Under the pieces are notes generated by a model. The model searched no databases. It was not told where the DNA came from and was given only the letters and a program-made list of their open reading frames with translations. Of a stretch of DNA of 64,000 nucleotides, positions 52,015 to 61,373 are shown piece by piece. Source of the DNA: Bradyrhizobium niftali (GTDB lineage Bacteria; Pseudomonadota; Alphaproteobacteria; Rhizobiales; Xanthobacteraceae). The position numbers were made by a program, and so were the translations under genes. The stretch covers positions 992,001 to 1,056,000 of the forward strand of contig NZ_SPQT01000001.1 in assembly GCF_004571025.1 (NCBI RefSeq). The letters run 5' to 3'. Each line of letters begins with the position of its first letter. Positions within the stretch are counted from its first letter, which is position 1.

Positions 52015-52258
52015 GGAAAGAAACCAAATGCAATTTGTCGGTAAGTTAATCTACCATTTCGCGTTTAACGCGATTTCAATTTTCCTCTCGCTTTTTGTTC
52101 GTGTTCTGAGAGCGACATTAGGAAAAACGTAACGATAGATTAGGGCACCGCCGTGAAGCTATACCCGTTCGGCCTCGCACACCCGGACGTCCTTTCTGGC
52201 AAGCTTTGACTCCAGCGTCGATCCTCAACCCGGCGCTGGGGTCATTGCATTCGAAATG

Positions 52259-52296
52259 CAAAAGCCGCCCCGGATCAGGAGCGGCTTTGCCTTATT
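52259..52296 (-). terminator. intrinsic terminator
   Basis: AAAGCCGC and GCGGCTTT form an 8-bp stem around a 12-base loop, with T-rich flanks on both sides (CTTATTTT to the right). It follows the stop of the damaged zinc-ribbon gene on the minus strand. Confidence 0.6.
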
Positions 52297-52640
52297 TTGT
52301 GGATGTCCGCGCGCCACTAGGATGCGGAGCAGCCGGTCGAATTTCGGCTGGCGGCGGTTCGTTCTGGGATTGGCTCGGATTTGGTAGCGGCTGCGTTGTT
52401 TTGCCGTCCGGCAGCTTGATCGGATCGTCGAAGGGCCGCCCCCAGCCATTGGTCATTGGTGTTGCGATATCGCATCGCCAGCAGAGGCGGCTCGTCTCCA
52501 TCGAAGTTCGGCTTGACCTCGGCGCCGCGCTGACCGCAGGCGGTGCAGACGAGGCGCGGCTCGACGTCAGAGATCCGCCTGCGAAGAGGCCGCTTCCCGT
52601 CGATCTCGCACGGGCGTTGGGGCAAACCGAACGATGAACT
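52292..52640 (-). pseudogene. damaged paralogue of the small zinc-ribbon protein
   Basis: RRRISDVEPRLVCTACGQRG then AEVKPNFDGDEPPLLAMRYR matches the C-terminal half of the protein at 48396-48677. The upstream half with the first Cys pair is scrambled. At about 52440 the family continuation GWGRPFDDPIKLPDGKTTQP is in another frame, so at least one frameshift. Likely non-functional. Confidence 0.65.
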
Positions 52641-52865
52641 TGCAACTAGCTCAACGCCCTTAGCGTCTTCCGCGACGCATGGGAGCGCTTGGCCGCGATC
52701 GATCGGACGTTGTCCAATGCCAATGTCGCCGGGAACAAGGTGCCGCCGCGGGTCTTGCATTCAATACGTGGCACCCGGCGGTGACGAGCCGAGCGATCAA
52801 CATGGGGATCGGTCTTGCGGGAATGGTCCAGCTTGATTTACTCTATCGTATTGCTTAACTCGGAG

Positions 52866-53078
52866 ATGAACGTGGCGACGGGTATTGTGAAGTGGTTCAA
52901 TGCGACCAAGGGATTTGGTTTCATCCAACCCGATGACGGCGGCCAAGATGTTTTTGTGCACATAAGCGCTGTTGAGCGCGCCGGTCTGTCCGGGCTGGCC
53001 GAGGGGCAGACGGTCTCTTATGAGGTCCAGGTTGATCGAAAGCGCGGCAAGAGCAGTGCGGAAAATCTGCGTATCTGA
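52866..53078 (+). CDS. cold-shock protein, CspA family
   Basis: 70 residues, the standard length. RNP1 [10 protein letters not shown] and RNP2 DVFVHIS are both intact in a five-strand OB fold ([12 protein letters not shown]...[20 protein letters not shown]). Single-stranded nucleic acid binding, RNA chaperone. An upstream ATG at 52815 is in frame but the ATG at 52866 gives the normal N-terminus. Confidence 0.93.
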   Translation: MNVATGIVKWFNATKGFGFIQPDDGGQDVFVHISAVERAGLSGLAEGQTVSYEVQVDRKRGKSSAENLRI

Positions 53079-53675
53079 TCTGATGTAGTCGACCAGATGC
53101 AGCGTCAGCAAAATCGGCAACGGCTTCTCTCGTCGCCGCAACACTAGGAAGCTGGAACATATCGGACGACGCCCAGTGCCAGATGCTCCTGGGCTTCGGC
53201 GACTTTCAGCAGCCGCACATAGTCCCGCTCTCGTGTAGTTTGAGCCGGCCCTCTCAGCCGCGTGCTGATGCCGGCGGATCTCCACTGAGGGCGGTCCCGC
53301 CAGTCTCGAAATAGGACGCTGCCGGGCTCGAAATTCATGTCCCGGCAGCGTTTCATTCTCAAACTGAGTGCTGAAATCCCAGTTGGGTTCGAATTGGCAA
53401 TCTTTATGCCACAGCCTTGTGACACGGCCCGCCGGTTCACGCTGCCGGGCCATACTTCGCGCCTACGAATGCGAGCCCAATAAAGAAGCGCTCCGCAAGG
53501 TCCATTTCCATGGCTTGTTCCTCCGGCTGCCCGCTCCCGTCAACGCTTGCATCTGAACACTAAAGTTCTTCCGAGGGCCCGAGATTCCAACATTTGTAAA
53601 TGGCAACCGGTAGAGCTCTGGCTAAAATATGGACTGCAAACCAATCGGTTAGGACCCGTATGCACGAGGCGAATC
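53079..53675 (+). other. intergenic region without a supported gene
   Basis: Both strands carry open frames of up to ~98 codons, but none resembles a family or has a good ribosome site. The frame on the minus strand (53144-53440) is the most protein-like and might be an old remnant. Confidence 0.45.
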
Positions 53676-53876
53676 ATGACGAAACGCCGCAGGTTTAAAC
53701 AGACCGTCGTCCTCGAAGAACGTCTCGGCCAAGAAGCCCAGCGATTGAGAGATGAAGCCAAGAGGCTCCCGCACGGCCCTGAGCGCGAAATCCTCCTTCG
53801 CAAAGCCAGACAAGCCGAGACCGGCTCTCACATCAGCGACTGGCTGAGATCGCCCGGGTTACAGCCGCCGGAATAG
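53676..53876 (+). CDS. small conserved hypothetical protein (66 aa)
   Basis: TKRRRFKQTVVLEERLGQEA then HGPEREILLRKARQAETGSH ISDWL: charged, helical, with an ending found in many short Bradyrhizobium proteins (from memory). Function unknown; starts at ATG 53676. Confidence 0.7.
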   Translation: MTKRRRFKQTVVLEERLGQEAQRLRDEAKRLPHGPEREILLRKARQAETGSHISDWLRSPGLQPPE

Positions 53877-53925
53877 GAACAGGTGGACATTTATTCCATT
53901 GCTCTCCCTCGAATGAGGGCGGCGC

Positions 53926-54156
53926 ATGACCCGGTACTACTTCGACATCCGGGACGACACCGGTTTGTACCCGGACGAGGAAGGGATGGAATTCGACACT
54001 CAGCAAGAGGCCGAGGTCGAAGCCGCGAGGTCGCTTGCGAACTTGGCAAAGGACTTTGCCACCATACGGCAGGACGTTTCCGTGGAAGTGAGGACAGAAG
54101 TTGAGCGGGTGTTTCAAGCCGCATTCATTTTCGACAGAAGTATGACGAAGCAGTAA
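53926..54156 (+). CDS. DUF6894-type small protein
   Basis: 76 residues: TRYYFDIRDDTGLYPDEEGM then TQQEAEVEAARSLANLAKDF. The opening RYYFDxRDxxGxxxDxxGxE is the signature of a family abundant in Bradyrhizobium and Methylobacterium. Role unknown. Complete. Confidence 0.82.
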   Translation: MTRYYFDIRDDTGLYPDEEGMEFDTQQEAEVEAARSLANLAKDFATIRQDVSVEVRTEVERVFQAAFIFDRSMTKQ

Positions 54157-54244
54157 GGACGGTTCAGTTGGCGGTTTATTACGGCTACTACCTTCCTAGG
54201 AGCCAGCAGATATTCACGGGGGCGGGCCCTGGGATTCACCTATC

Positions 54245-54487
54245 TTACCCCACATGCGGACCGGCTTCTCCTGCATGCCAACCCTTCTCTGTAGGCTGAT
54301 AACGCTCTCCCTGTTTCACCAGCCAGCCGCCTTCAACCATCTTCTCTGCTAAAGCCTTCGAGCATGCCGGCTGGTTGCTGCCGGGGTAATACAGGCCGTC
54401 TCTGCGCTCGACCATAAAGCCGTAAACGCGCACCAGACGAAGCGCTTTCAGCATCCCGGGAATGAGAACTACGGTCGTGCTCGTCAT
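54245..54487 (-). CDS. small hypothetical protein (80 aa)
   Basis: TTVVLIPGMLKALRLVRVYG then ERRDGLYYPGSNQPACSKAL and VEGGWLVKQGERYQPTEKGW. Looks like a small winged-helix-type fold but without a recognised family. ATG 54487 is my choice; the frame extends upstream to 54661 into repeat-like sequence. Confidence 0.55.
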   Translation of the reverse strand: MTSTTVVLIPGMLKALRLVRVYGFMVERRDGLYYPGSNQPACSKALAEKMVEGGWLVKQGERYQPTEKGWHAGEAGPHVG

Positions 54488-54760
54488 TGCCCTCCAAGCA
54501 ACCCCGCCACGGAAAGTTCCCGAGCCACTCGGCAAACCTGCGTCAAATTTATCGATTCCTGGCGGCTTGGAGACGGAGCACGAGCTACTGCCTGTTGTGA
54601 AATAGTTCAGGGACACCGTTGATGTCCGCTGAGACTCTGATAGCGGCGCGAAAGCGGACATCGCGGACTTCCTCGTTGGGCCGATTCTGTTGAAAAAGGC
54701 GGCTGTTGCGACGCAGATAGATCAGTGATTCAGTCTGTCTAGTTGCCAGGACTGAAGATC

Positions 54761-55435
54761 ATGATGGGGAATCGGCAAGTCGAGCAGGCCGCTTTGTTCT
54801 GAAGCATATTCCCGCCGATCACCTGCTCAGGTCGATCGACAGGTTTGTTGACCTCGAAGAGATCAAGCGGGACCTGGCACCTTTCTACAGCAACATCGGT
54901 CGGCCTTCGATCGATCCGGAGCTCATGATCCGGATGCTGCTGATCGGTTACTGCTTCGGCATCCGATCAGAGCGGCGCCTGTGCGATGAAGTTCACCTTA
55001 ATTTGGCCGACCGGTGGTTCTGCCGGCTCAGTCTCGACGGGGCGGTGCCGGATCACTCGACGTTCTCCAAGAACAGGCACGGCCGCTTCCGGCAAAACGA
55101 TCTTCCGACGCGTGTTCGAGTGCGTGTTGCGCCGCTGCATCGAGGAGCGGCTGGTGGGCGGTGAAGGGTTTGCAGTCGATGCGAGCCTGATCAAGGCCGA
55201 TGCCAATCGGCAGAAGGGCATCGAAGGCGACAAGGGACTTTCGCCGGCGGCTGCCGGACGAGCCATCGATGATTATCTAGCTGTCGTCGACGATGCAGCC
55301 TTCGGGGCAGTGAAGTCACCCCGAAGTTCGTGTCGCCGTCCGACCCGGCGGCGCGCTGGACCATTATGCCTGCGAGGTTCATGTGAGCAGACATTTCGCT
55401 GGTCAATTAGGTTGCGGCTAAGGGCAACCGCCTGA
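54761..55435 (+). mobile_element. IS1182-type transposase remnant
   Basis: Starts like the family (MMGNRQVEQAALF) but meets TGA at once; after a small deletion the frame resumes KHIPADHLLRSIDRFVDLEE, GRPSIDPELMIRMLLIGYCF, RSERRLCDEVHLNLADRWFC and DHSTFSKNRHGRFR. A second shift near 55095 leads to GGEGFAVDASLIKADANRQK, and the reading is lost after a third. About half of a ~450-residue transposase is left, without the C-terminal DDE part. Terminal repeats not identified. Confidence 0.8.
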
Positions 55436-55458
55436 CGCTGCTCACTGGCACTTCGAGA

Positions 55459-56091
55459 TCATTCCTCAACAACGCTATCATTTCCCTTGGGTGGCACGGC
55501 CGTCACGCGCTGCAAAGATTGCGGCGCGGATTGACGCACCTCACGCTCGCGCGGGGCAGCTCGTTCAGAGGCGGGCCGCTCGATCCTGGATCGCAGCTCG
55601 ACGAGGTCGGTGAACAAGTCGGACTGGCGGCGCAACTCATCGGCGATCATCGGCGGCTGGCTCGTAATTGTTGACACAACGGTGACCCGCACACCACGCC
55701 GCTGCACGGCTTCAACCAGAGAGCGGAAATCGCCGTCACCGGAGAACAGCACCACCTGGTCGATGTGCCCTGCGAGCTCCATGGCGTCCACCGCGAGCTC
55801 GATGTCCATGTTGCCCTTGACCTTGCGGCGGCCGCTGGCGTCGATGAATTCCTTGGTGGCCTTGGTCACCACGGTGTACCCGTTGTAGTCGAGCCAGTCG
55901 ATCAGGGGACGGATCGAAGAGTATTCCTGGTCCTCGATGATGGCGGTGTAGTAGAACGCGCGGAGAACCGACCCGCGGCTATGAAATTCACTCAGCAGGC
56001 GCCTGTAATCGATGTCAAAACCCAGCGTTTTCGCCGTGGCATAGAGATTGGCTCCATCGATGAAGAGCGCAATCTTGCTGGTAGATGACAT
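55459..56091 (-). CDS. NYN-domain (LabA/DUF88) protein
   Basis: 210 residues. PIN-like fold: KIALFIDGANLYATAKTLGF, GNMDIELAVDAMELAGHIDQ, VLFSGDGDFRSLVEAVQRRG, with the acidic residues expected of a nuclease centre. A disordered Arg/Glu-rich tail follows. Relatives are possible RNases; target unknown. ATG 56091 is preferred. The IS remnant lies 24 bp past its stop and may have replaced its original downstream sequence. Confidence 0.88.
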   Translation of the reverse strand: MSSTSKIALFIDGANLYATAKTLGFDIDYRRLLSEFHSRGSVLRAFYYTAIIEDQEYSSIRPLIDWLDYNGYTVVTKATKEFIDASGRRKVKGNMDIELAVDAMELAGHIDQVVLFSGDGDFRSLVEAVQRRGVRVTVVSTITSQPPMIADELRRQSDLFTDLVELRSRIERPASERAAPREREVRQSAPQSLQRVTAVPPKGNDSVVEE

Positions 56092-56790
56092 TTTGATCTC
56101 TGAAGCTTGAAGTGCCAGGCTGCGGGATGTGCACGTCAACCCGCCAATGAGGCGGCACTTCCAAAGTCCTCATCAGAGCCCCAAGCCCCGATGCTATACT
56201 TGGGTCCTTCAACCTTCAAACAGTTTTGCTGTAGCCAAAATTAATTCGTAACACCCGAAGGCTCCGAAAGCTCCCAGCGGTATTTAGGGGGATTTTCTGT
56301 CGCTGTGGACGGGGGCAGCGCTGTCGATTATTCTTGGCCTATCCACAATCTTTTGCAGTGCAATGACTGGCCAGTTCAAGCTCTTTGATATCGCTCTCTC
56401 GCGCCGCGGGGCCGAAGATGGAGCTGGTGCGTGTGCACCAGCGACGGAACGACCATAGTCTCAGGTCGGGAGGGCAGCCGCGCCGCCGCCAGATACAAAG
56501 CGGCCAGGGCGCTTTTTCTGCTGCTGCTTTCGGCATCCTATCAGTCCACCGGATTGGAGCACTCCAACAAGAGGTCCTGCTCATAGGGCGCGACGCCCGA
56601 TGCAACGCAAACGCGCAAGCGTTTTACAAGTCTCATCGGTGAGTGGGCGCTGCAAGTTTTCCCGGGCGAACGGCAGACCCGCTTTATTTGTCCCAGTGTG
56701 CGATAAGACGGCATGGCTGACTTTTTGCATTTTAGGAACGAGGCAAGAACGCGGCGTGTTGATTGAGAGGTGGGCGCGCGGAGCCTCGCA
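56092..56790 (+). other. intergenic region without a supported gene
   Basis: About 700 bases; the open frames on both strands are biased and show no family resemblance. The region at 56220-56300 is AT-richer and could hold the promoter of the NYN gene's neighbours. Confidence 0.45.
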
Positions 56791-56799
56791 ATGGCCAGT

Positions 56800-57027
56800 A
56801 TGTCAAGGAAAGACCTGGAGTTAATTGCCCTGCAGGAGATCCGGAGCTTTCCGGGCGGCGAATTGGTTATCGCGGTTGAAGTTGAATGCGATGAGGACAA
56901 CCCAAACACTATGAATTGGCATTTGAACGTTACTGCGGCTGATGGCGCCGACATTGACCGCATCGATTATGCTGCTCGGACGACAACCGAAAGATTAAAA
57001 CGTCGATACGCTCTCCAGCGACACTGA
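56800..57027 (+). CDS. small conserved hypothetical protein (75 aa)
   Basis: SRKDLELIALQEIRSFPGGE then NWHLNVTAADGADIDRIDYA and TTERLKRRYAL. The pattern of QEIRSFPGGE and an ending LKRRY is familiar from rhizobial small proteins of unknown role. ATG 56791 (two residues more plus MAS) is an alternative. Confidence 0.68.
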   Translation: MSRKDLELIALQEIRSFPGGELVIAVEVECDEDNPNTMNWHLNVTAADGADIDRIDYAARTTTERLKRRYALQRH

Positions 57028-57075
57028 ATATCAACCGCGAGACCGTCTGGAGCCAAGGTTTGCACCAGTGGGTAG

Positions 57076-57324
57076 GAACAACCGACGCCCAGCTTAGGTC
57101 AGGAGGACATTCGTATTCGTGCCTGCGAGGTTTGGCGTGCTGCGGGCAAGCCAAGCGGAGACGTGGATCGCTTCTGGTATGCAGCCGAGAAGCAGCTTCT
57201 GACGGTGCGGTCGCAGCCAGATGATCTGCCGCCCGGCATGACAGACAATTTGCCGGTCAGGGACCGATCAAGACGCGTGACGACTACGCCACGCGCCTTC
57301 GAGCAACGAACCGTCAACGTTTAG
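57076..57324 (+). pseudogene. DUF2934-type small protein lacking a start codon
   Basis: The frame between stops reads EQPTPSLGQEDIRIRACEVW, RAAGKPSGDVDRFWYAAEKQ and DDLPPGMTDNLPV. The (E)DIRxRAxxxWxxAGxPxGxxxxFW..AE core is DUF2934. No ATG, GTG or TTG lies between the in-frame TAG at 57073 and the domain, so the gene has lost its start or uses an unusual one. It overlaps the convergent secreted-protein gene by 11 bp. Confidence 0.6.
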
Positions 57325-57694
57325 CGGGCGGGCCGCTCTTGTTTCCCGGCAGACCTTTGATATTCGATGAGTCCTGTTGCTGGGTCGACGTATTCTGACC
57401 GACAGTACCTTTTGGAGAGGGGCCGCTTTTGCCACCCGGTGCCCCGGCAATTCCTGTTCCGGAATTTTGAGCGCTAGGTGTTGTCGTCGTGGAATCGGCG
57501 CGACCCGAGCTACTGCCAGGCATTTGCGCTGCGGAACCTGGTCTGTCCTGTTCACCGACGTAACCCGATGCACCGGAGTTTTGAGTCTTGATGCCTTTAT
57601 CGGCTTCGTTTTGCATGTTTGGCGAGGTCTGTTGAGCCACCACTGGCGTCAGGCCAGCGGCAAGAACGATTGCTGCAAGTGCGATTCGACGCAT
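57314..57694 (-). CDS. small secreted low-complexity protein
   Basis: 126 residues. Signal peptide RRIALAAIVLAAGLTPVVAQ, then a Gly/Ser/Thr/Gln/Pro-rich mature part (TQNSGASGYVGEQDRPGSAA, GTGIAGAPGGKSGPSPKGTV) ending NIKGLPGNKSGPPAKR. GAGGAGG precedes ATG 57694. Periplasmic or exported, intrinsically disordered; such proteins are common in Bradyrhizobium with unknown role. A GGKSGP/GNKSGP element occurs twice. Confidence 0.75.
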   Translation of the reverse strand: MRRIALAAIVLAAGLTPVVAQQTSPNMQNEADKGIKTQNSGASGYVGEQDRPGSAAQMPGSSSGRADSTTTTPSAQNSGTGIAGAPGGKSGPSPKGTVGQNTSTQQQDSSNIKGLPGNKSGPPAKR

Positions 57695-58183
57695 TCTTTC
57701 CTCCTCAGATGGTTTACTCAACAACGTGAGAAGGACCCGCTGTTTCCTAGTTTCTGTAATTCTTTGAAGATCGATCGCACCCAAGTTTCACGAGGGCGAC
57801 TTTCTGGCGCTTCGAAGGGATAGCTCACCGCGCGTGCGCGATGGGTAATCTGGTCATGGCGATCTGACGCCCCCGTAGAATTCGGGCGCTATTTCAGTGC
57901 GAGCAGCCGCTTCGCTTGGCCGGATGGCGAGCTCGCCCGCGAATTGCCGCGACGACCATGAGGCGACATTTTTGATGGGGAAAGCGGCCCGCCGACACGG
58001 CGCCGGGGTTCTTCCATACCCTCGGCTGGACTCCGGAGACCGATCTTGTGGTCGTCGCGGCCGCCAAGGATGACGTCGACTCCACCTGCTGGTCAGTCTC
58101 GGCGAAAAGGTCCGGGTGATCGCGGAGGGCGCGAGCTGGCCCGTCCCTGAGGTCAAGGATGCTCTCAAGGGCGGCTGAACGGC
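57695..58183 (+). other. region with a broken coding remnant
   Basis: Between 57990 and 58178 the plus strand gives HTLGWTPETDLVVVAAAKDD in one frame and LVSLGEKVRVIAEGASWPVP EVKDALKGG in the next, ending TGA at 58178. This looks like a short gene split by one frameshift near 58085; family not recognised. The rest of the region shows nothing. Confidence 0.35.
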
Positions 58184-58384
58184 TCAGGACTCGCCGGAGC
58201 CGGAGAAGGCCGCGTTGGGCGGCATCGCCCTGGGTGGAGGAGCGACCCGAGCGCCATGGTGGCCGGGCTTGCTTTGCAGGTCGCACCGCCTGGCCAATTC
58301 GAGCAGCCGACGCCTGGTAAACGGATCGGCTTTCTCGGCCAAGTCGCGCGCCTGCTGCGCGAACCCCAGGTAAAACTCTTCCAT
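58184..58384 (-). CDS. small conserved hypothetical protein (66 aa)
   Basis: EEFYLGFAQQARDLAEKADP then FTRRRLLELARRCDLQ and a Pro-rich tail ending FSGSGES. This ExFYLxFAxxARDLAEKADPFTRxxLLxLA pattern is a frequent short Bradyrhizobium protein; function unknown. Complete. Confidence 0.7.
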   Translation of the reverse strand: MEEFYLGFAQQARDLAEKADPFTRRRLLELARRCDLQSKPGHHGARVAPPPRAMPPNAAFSGSGES

Positions 58385-58510
58385 GACGCCATCCTACAAC
58401 ATCACTGAAGGCTCGATTTCAGTACGTCGGCTTCGCCTCGTCAAGCGTCGGAACGGCGCTTGGTGCAGAGGCCAATCGGGCTTAGGCTGAACGCGGCATG
58501 AGGAAAACAG

Positions 58511-58690
58511 ATGTGGTTGCTGCATCGGACGAGAAAGGCACGTCCTCGCTGCGGACGGCCGATGAAGCTCGTGTACGACGAGACCGTCGACGGGGGCAGG
58601 GGCCTTGTCTGCCCGGAATGCGATAAGGATCCGATGCGCGACCCCGCAGCGCAGAAGTGGATCGAGGGCCCGCTAAGGCCGCCGGCCATC
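58511..58690 (+). pseudogene. small zinc-ribbon protein that lost its stop
   Basis: WLLHRTRKARPRCGRPMKLV, then GGRGLVCPECDKDPMRDPAA then QKWIEGPLRPP. Two CxxC pairs (with RCGRP and CPECD) make a short zinc ribbon of ~60 residues known in rhizobia. It reads on without stop into sequence belonging to a LysR fragment, so its 3' end has been replaced. Confidence 0.55.
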
Positions 58691-58699
58691 GTAGTAAAT

Positions 58700-59305
58700 G
58701 ATCTCGACCGGCACGGAGGCGGAGGCGATCGAGCAGGCCGCGGTCGCAGCGCGGTCGGAGCGGGCCGGCGTGTTGAAGGTGACCGTTCCTCTGCCGATCG
58801 GCGTTCACATCGTTGCACCCGTCCTGCCGCGCTTTCGCGAGCGCTATCCCAAGCTTCCGTCGACCTGCGCCTCGGCGACCAGTTCGTCGATCTGATCGGC
58901 GAGGGCGTCGACGTGGCGATCCGCGTCGGAGATATGGAAGATTCCCGGCTGATTTCCCGGCAACTAGCGCCGCACAGTATTTGCGCCTTTGCCGCGCCCG
59001 GTTACCTGGCGCGGCGCGGCACGCCGCAGCGTCCCGAGGCTCTCACGGAACATGACTGCGTGAACTTCCGATTTCAGAGTTCGGGTCAGCCTTCCGCTGG
59101 CCCTTCATGAGAGGTGAGCGTCCGCTGGAATGGCGTTATCACCGATAATCGCGACGCCGTAGCCGCCGTGATCGCTGCGGGGGCGGCATTGGCATCACGC
59201 CCACATTCGTGGCCGCGCCCTATGTGCGACGAGGGGAGCTGGTGCCGCTTCTGAGCGAATTTCTGCGGCCGCGCTCCAGCATCACGGCCCGTGCGGCGAC
59301 CTCAT
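58700..59305 (+). pseudogene. LysR-type regulator fragment with frameshifts
   Basis: Starts inside the linker helix (AEAIEQAAVAARSERAGVLK), then VTVPLPIGVHIVAPVLPRFR; a shift at about 58860 leads to VDLRLGDQFVDLIGEGVDVA and LISRQLAPHSICAFAAPGYL; further shifts near 59100 and 59180 lead to [20 protein letters not shown]. This is the effector domain of a LysR regulator; the DNA-binding N-terminus is entirely absent. Confidence 0.75.
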
Positions 59306-59525
59306 AAGCCTAGGCCCAGCGGTGGAAGTCCATTCTAGGCAGGATCAGAGAACGGCTTCAATCACGATCGGAACGCAGGCGTCCCGGACGAATTGGTCCA
59401 GCGGGCCGTGCGAAAATGCGGGCCTGCGTGGCCTGGCTCCCAGCCCACATAGGCCCCCAAAGGCGGGGCCGCGCCCAGAAGCGGTGGCTCGCTGGTGTGC
59501 GAGTCCACGTGCGGATAGAGAATCC

Positions 59526-60398
59526 ATGGGACGGCTGTGGCAAATACTAAAGGCGGCGTTCTCAGGCTTCCTGGACAACGATGCCCTGAGCCGCGGCGCG
59601 GCCATCGCGTTCTATGCCGCGACCTCACTAGCACCCGTGCTTCTGATCGTGGTGGCAATTGCGGGCTTGGCCTTTGGGCAGGATGCCGCTCGCGGGGCGA
59701 TCAGCGATGAGCTCGGCCAGCTCCTGGGTCCGGCCGGCGGCGACTTCATCAAGTCAATCCTGGAGCGGTCGAGCGATCCGGGCTCTGGGGCCGTGGCTAC
59801 GATCTTGGGTGTGATCACTGTGCTGATCACCGCCTCCGGCGTATTCGGCGAGATGCACACGGCGCTGAATGCGACCTTCAAGGCCAGCCCGATCGATGAG
59901 CCGATCTCCGCCTTGATCCGGACCCGCGCGGCGAGCCTGGGCCTGGTCGCAGCGCTCGGCTTCATGCTGGTGGTGTCGCTGGCCGCCAGTACCGCGTTGT
60001 CAGCGCTCGGTAGCGTCTTCGAGGGACTGTTCGCCGGCAAGATCCTGCTGGCCGTCCTCAACACCGTCGTGTCGCTTGCCATCTTCACGCTGCTGTTCAC
60101 CGCGATCTACAAGGTGCTTCCGGATACGGCGATACCCTGGCGCGACCTGGTGCTAGGCGCGTTCATCACGGCCGTGCTGTTCGCCGTCGGAAAATCGCTG
60201 ATCGGGATTTATCTCGGGCGCGCAGCGCCCAGTTCACCCTATGGAGCGGCCGGCGCGCTGATCGTATTGATGTTCTGGACCTACTATTCGGCGCAGATCT
60301 TCCTCCTCGGCGCCGAGCTCACCAAGGCCATCGCCGACGAGCGCGCGCCCACCGATCGCCGGGCTCGAAATGAAAAACCCAACAGCGAGCGGGCCTGA
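59526..60398 (+). CDS. YihY/BrkB-family inner-membrane protein
   Basis: 290 residues with about six membrane helices: DALSRGAAIAFYAATSLAPV opens the family domain, then GQLLGPAGGDFIKSILERS, LVAALGFMLVVSLAASTALS and VLPDTAIPWRDLVLGAFITA, ending FWTYYSAQIFLLGAELTKAI. These are family hallmarks; function is unclear (once called ribonuclease BN). ATG 59526 gives the normal N-terminus. Intact amid debris. Confidence 0.9.
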   Translation: MGRLWQILKAAFSGFLDNDALSRGAAIAFYAATSLAPVLLIVVAIAGLAFGQDAARGAISDELGQLLGPAGGDFIKSILERSSDPGSGAVATILGVITVLITASGVFGEMHTALNATFKASPIDEPISALIRTRAASLGLVAALGFMLVVSLAASTALSALGSVFEGLFAGKILLAVLNTVVSLAIFTLLFTAIYKVLPDTAIPWRDLVLGAFITAVLFAVGKSLIGIYLGRAAPSSPYGAAGALIVLMFWTYYSAQIFLLGAELTKAIADERAPTDRRARNEKPNSERA

Positions 60399-60519
60399 AG
60401 ATTCTCCGTATTGGAGACCTTCAATTTCCGCTTCTGTAACAAACTCGCGCGTTGCGCATTGTCTGTGGGACAGGGCATCGAACCAAGATGACGCCACGCC
60501 CAGCAGTAAGGAGTTTTTG

Positions 60520-60785
60520 TTGGAGCAGATCGCCCGCGCGCGGCGCTTCGCGGCAGCCATGAATACCGCGGCAGACCGGGAGCGCTTCGATAAGATGGCG
60601 GCCGACTTGGAAAGCGAACTGGAAGGCGCCGAAGGGGCGGAGAGTCAATCGTCCGTCGCCCGAACGCATCGGAAGACGCGGTCCAAACGAATGGAGCTGC
60701 CGAAGTGCAGTCCGAGACTGCAAACTCGGATGATACCGACCCAACGGCGAACGCGGAAGGCGATCAGGGGCCGTCGACGGACTAG
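60520..60785 (+). pseudogene. small conserved protein with a C-terminal frameshift
   Basis: TTG start with AGGAG six bases upstream. EQIARARRFAAAMNTAADRE then RFDKMAADLESELEGAEGAE is a helical rhizobial small protein. After ESQSS the frame turns basic and odd; the next frame gives NASEDAVQTNGAAEVQSETA then NSDDTDPTANAEGDQGPSTD to TAG at 60785, an acidic tail that fits. One base lost or gained near 60660 would explain it. Confidence 0.55.
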
Positions 60786-60850
60786 CTTGTTGGGCCGTCC
60801 AGTCGCCCATGCTGAAGCTTATCGGTACGCTCAACGACGACCAGGGCAGA

Positions 60851-61033
60851 TCAGGCTGACCACTTATCTTCTTCGCGCCGAGCTTCGTCGTCGTTAAGGC
60901 GCTCGGCCACGTCGGCAGCGAGATCTGCATCCTCCGTGCTTGCGATCGGCTTGCCGTCCTGTTTTTTTATTTTTTGGCCTTCGGCAGTCACCGGGAAATC
61001 AGTGGGTTTCAGCGGCTTCTTGGCAACGGACAT
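60851..61033 (-). CDS. small conserved hypothetical protein (60 aa)
   Basis: SVAKKPLKPTDFPVTAEGQK then TEDADLAADVAERLNDDEAR. Short, charged, cytoplasmic; a family present in many Bradyrhizobium replicons (from memory). Complete, with GGAGGAAACACGCG before the ATG. Confidence 0.7.
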   Translation of the reverse strand: MSVAKKPLKPTDFPVTAEGQKIKKQDGKPIASTEDADLAADVAERLNDDEARREEDKWSA

Positions 61034-61373
61034 CGCGTGTTTCCTCCTGTGCCCAGTACGATAGCACAGTCAGGAAGGCGCGGTGCCGACCAAAATTGAG
61101 GCCGGCGCCTCCTACCGGAAGCGCGGCTTAGAATGCTCCCAAACCGCGTCGTCGGGGCCGACGTTCTGACAGGTTCGATCGCGGCCTAGAAGCGAGCCGA
61201 ACCAAATCGGCTCACGGCGACGGTGACGTTCGGCTCGCCAGACGGCATGCTGACGGCGGAGGACGCCTGCGCGGATATTAGCGTTGCTCGAACGCCGGCG
61301 GTCGGCGCCGGGCGCATGGGAAACCTTGCCGCGATCGAGGGCGCTGCACCGCGCAAGAAGCAGGCGCAGAGGG
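61034..61373 (+). other. intergenic region without a supported gene
   Basis: No recognisable frame on either strand; open frames here have no family resemblance. The end of the truncated response regulator would once have lain in this stretch. Confidence 0.4.
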
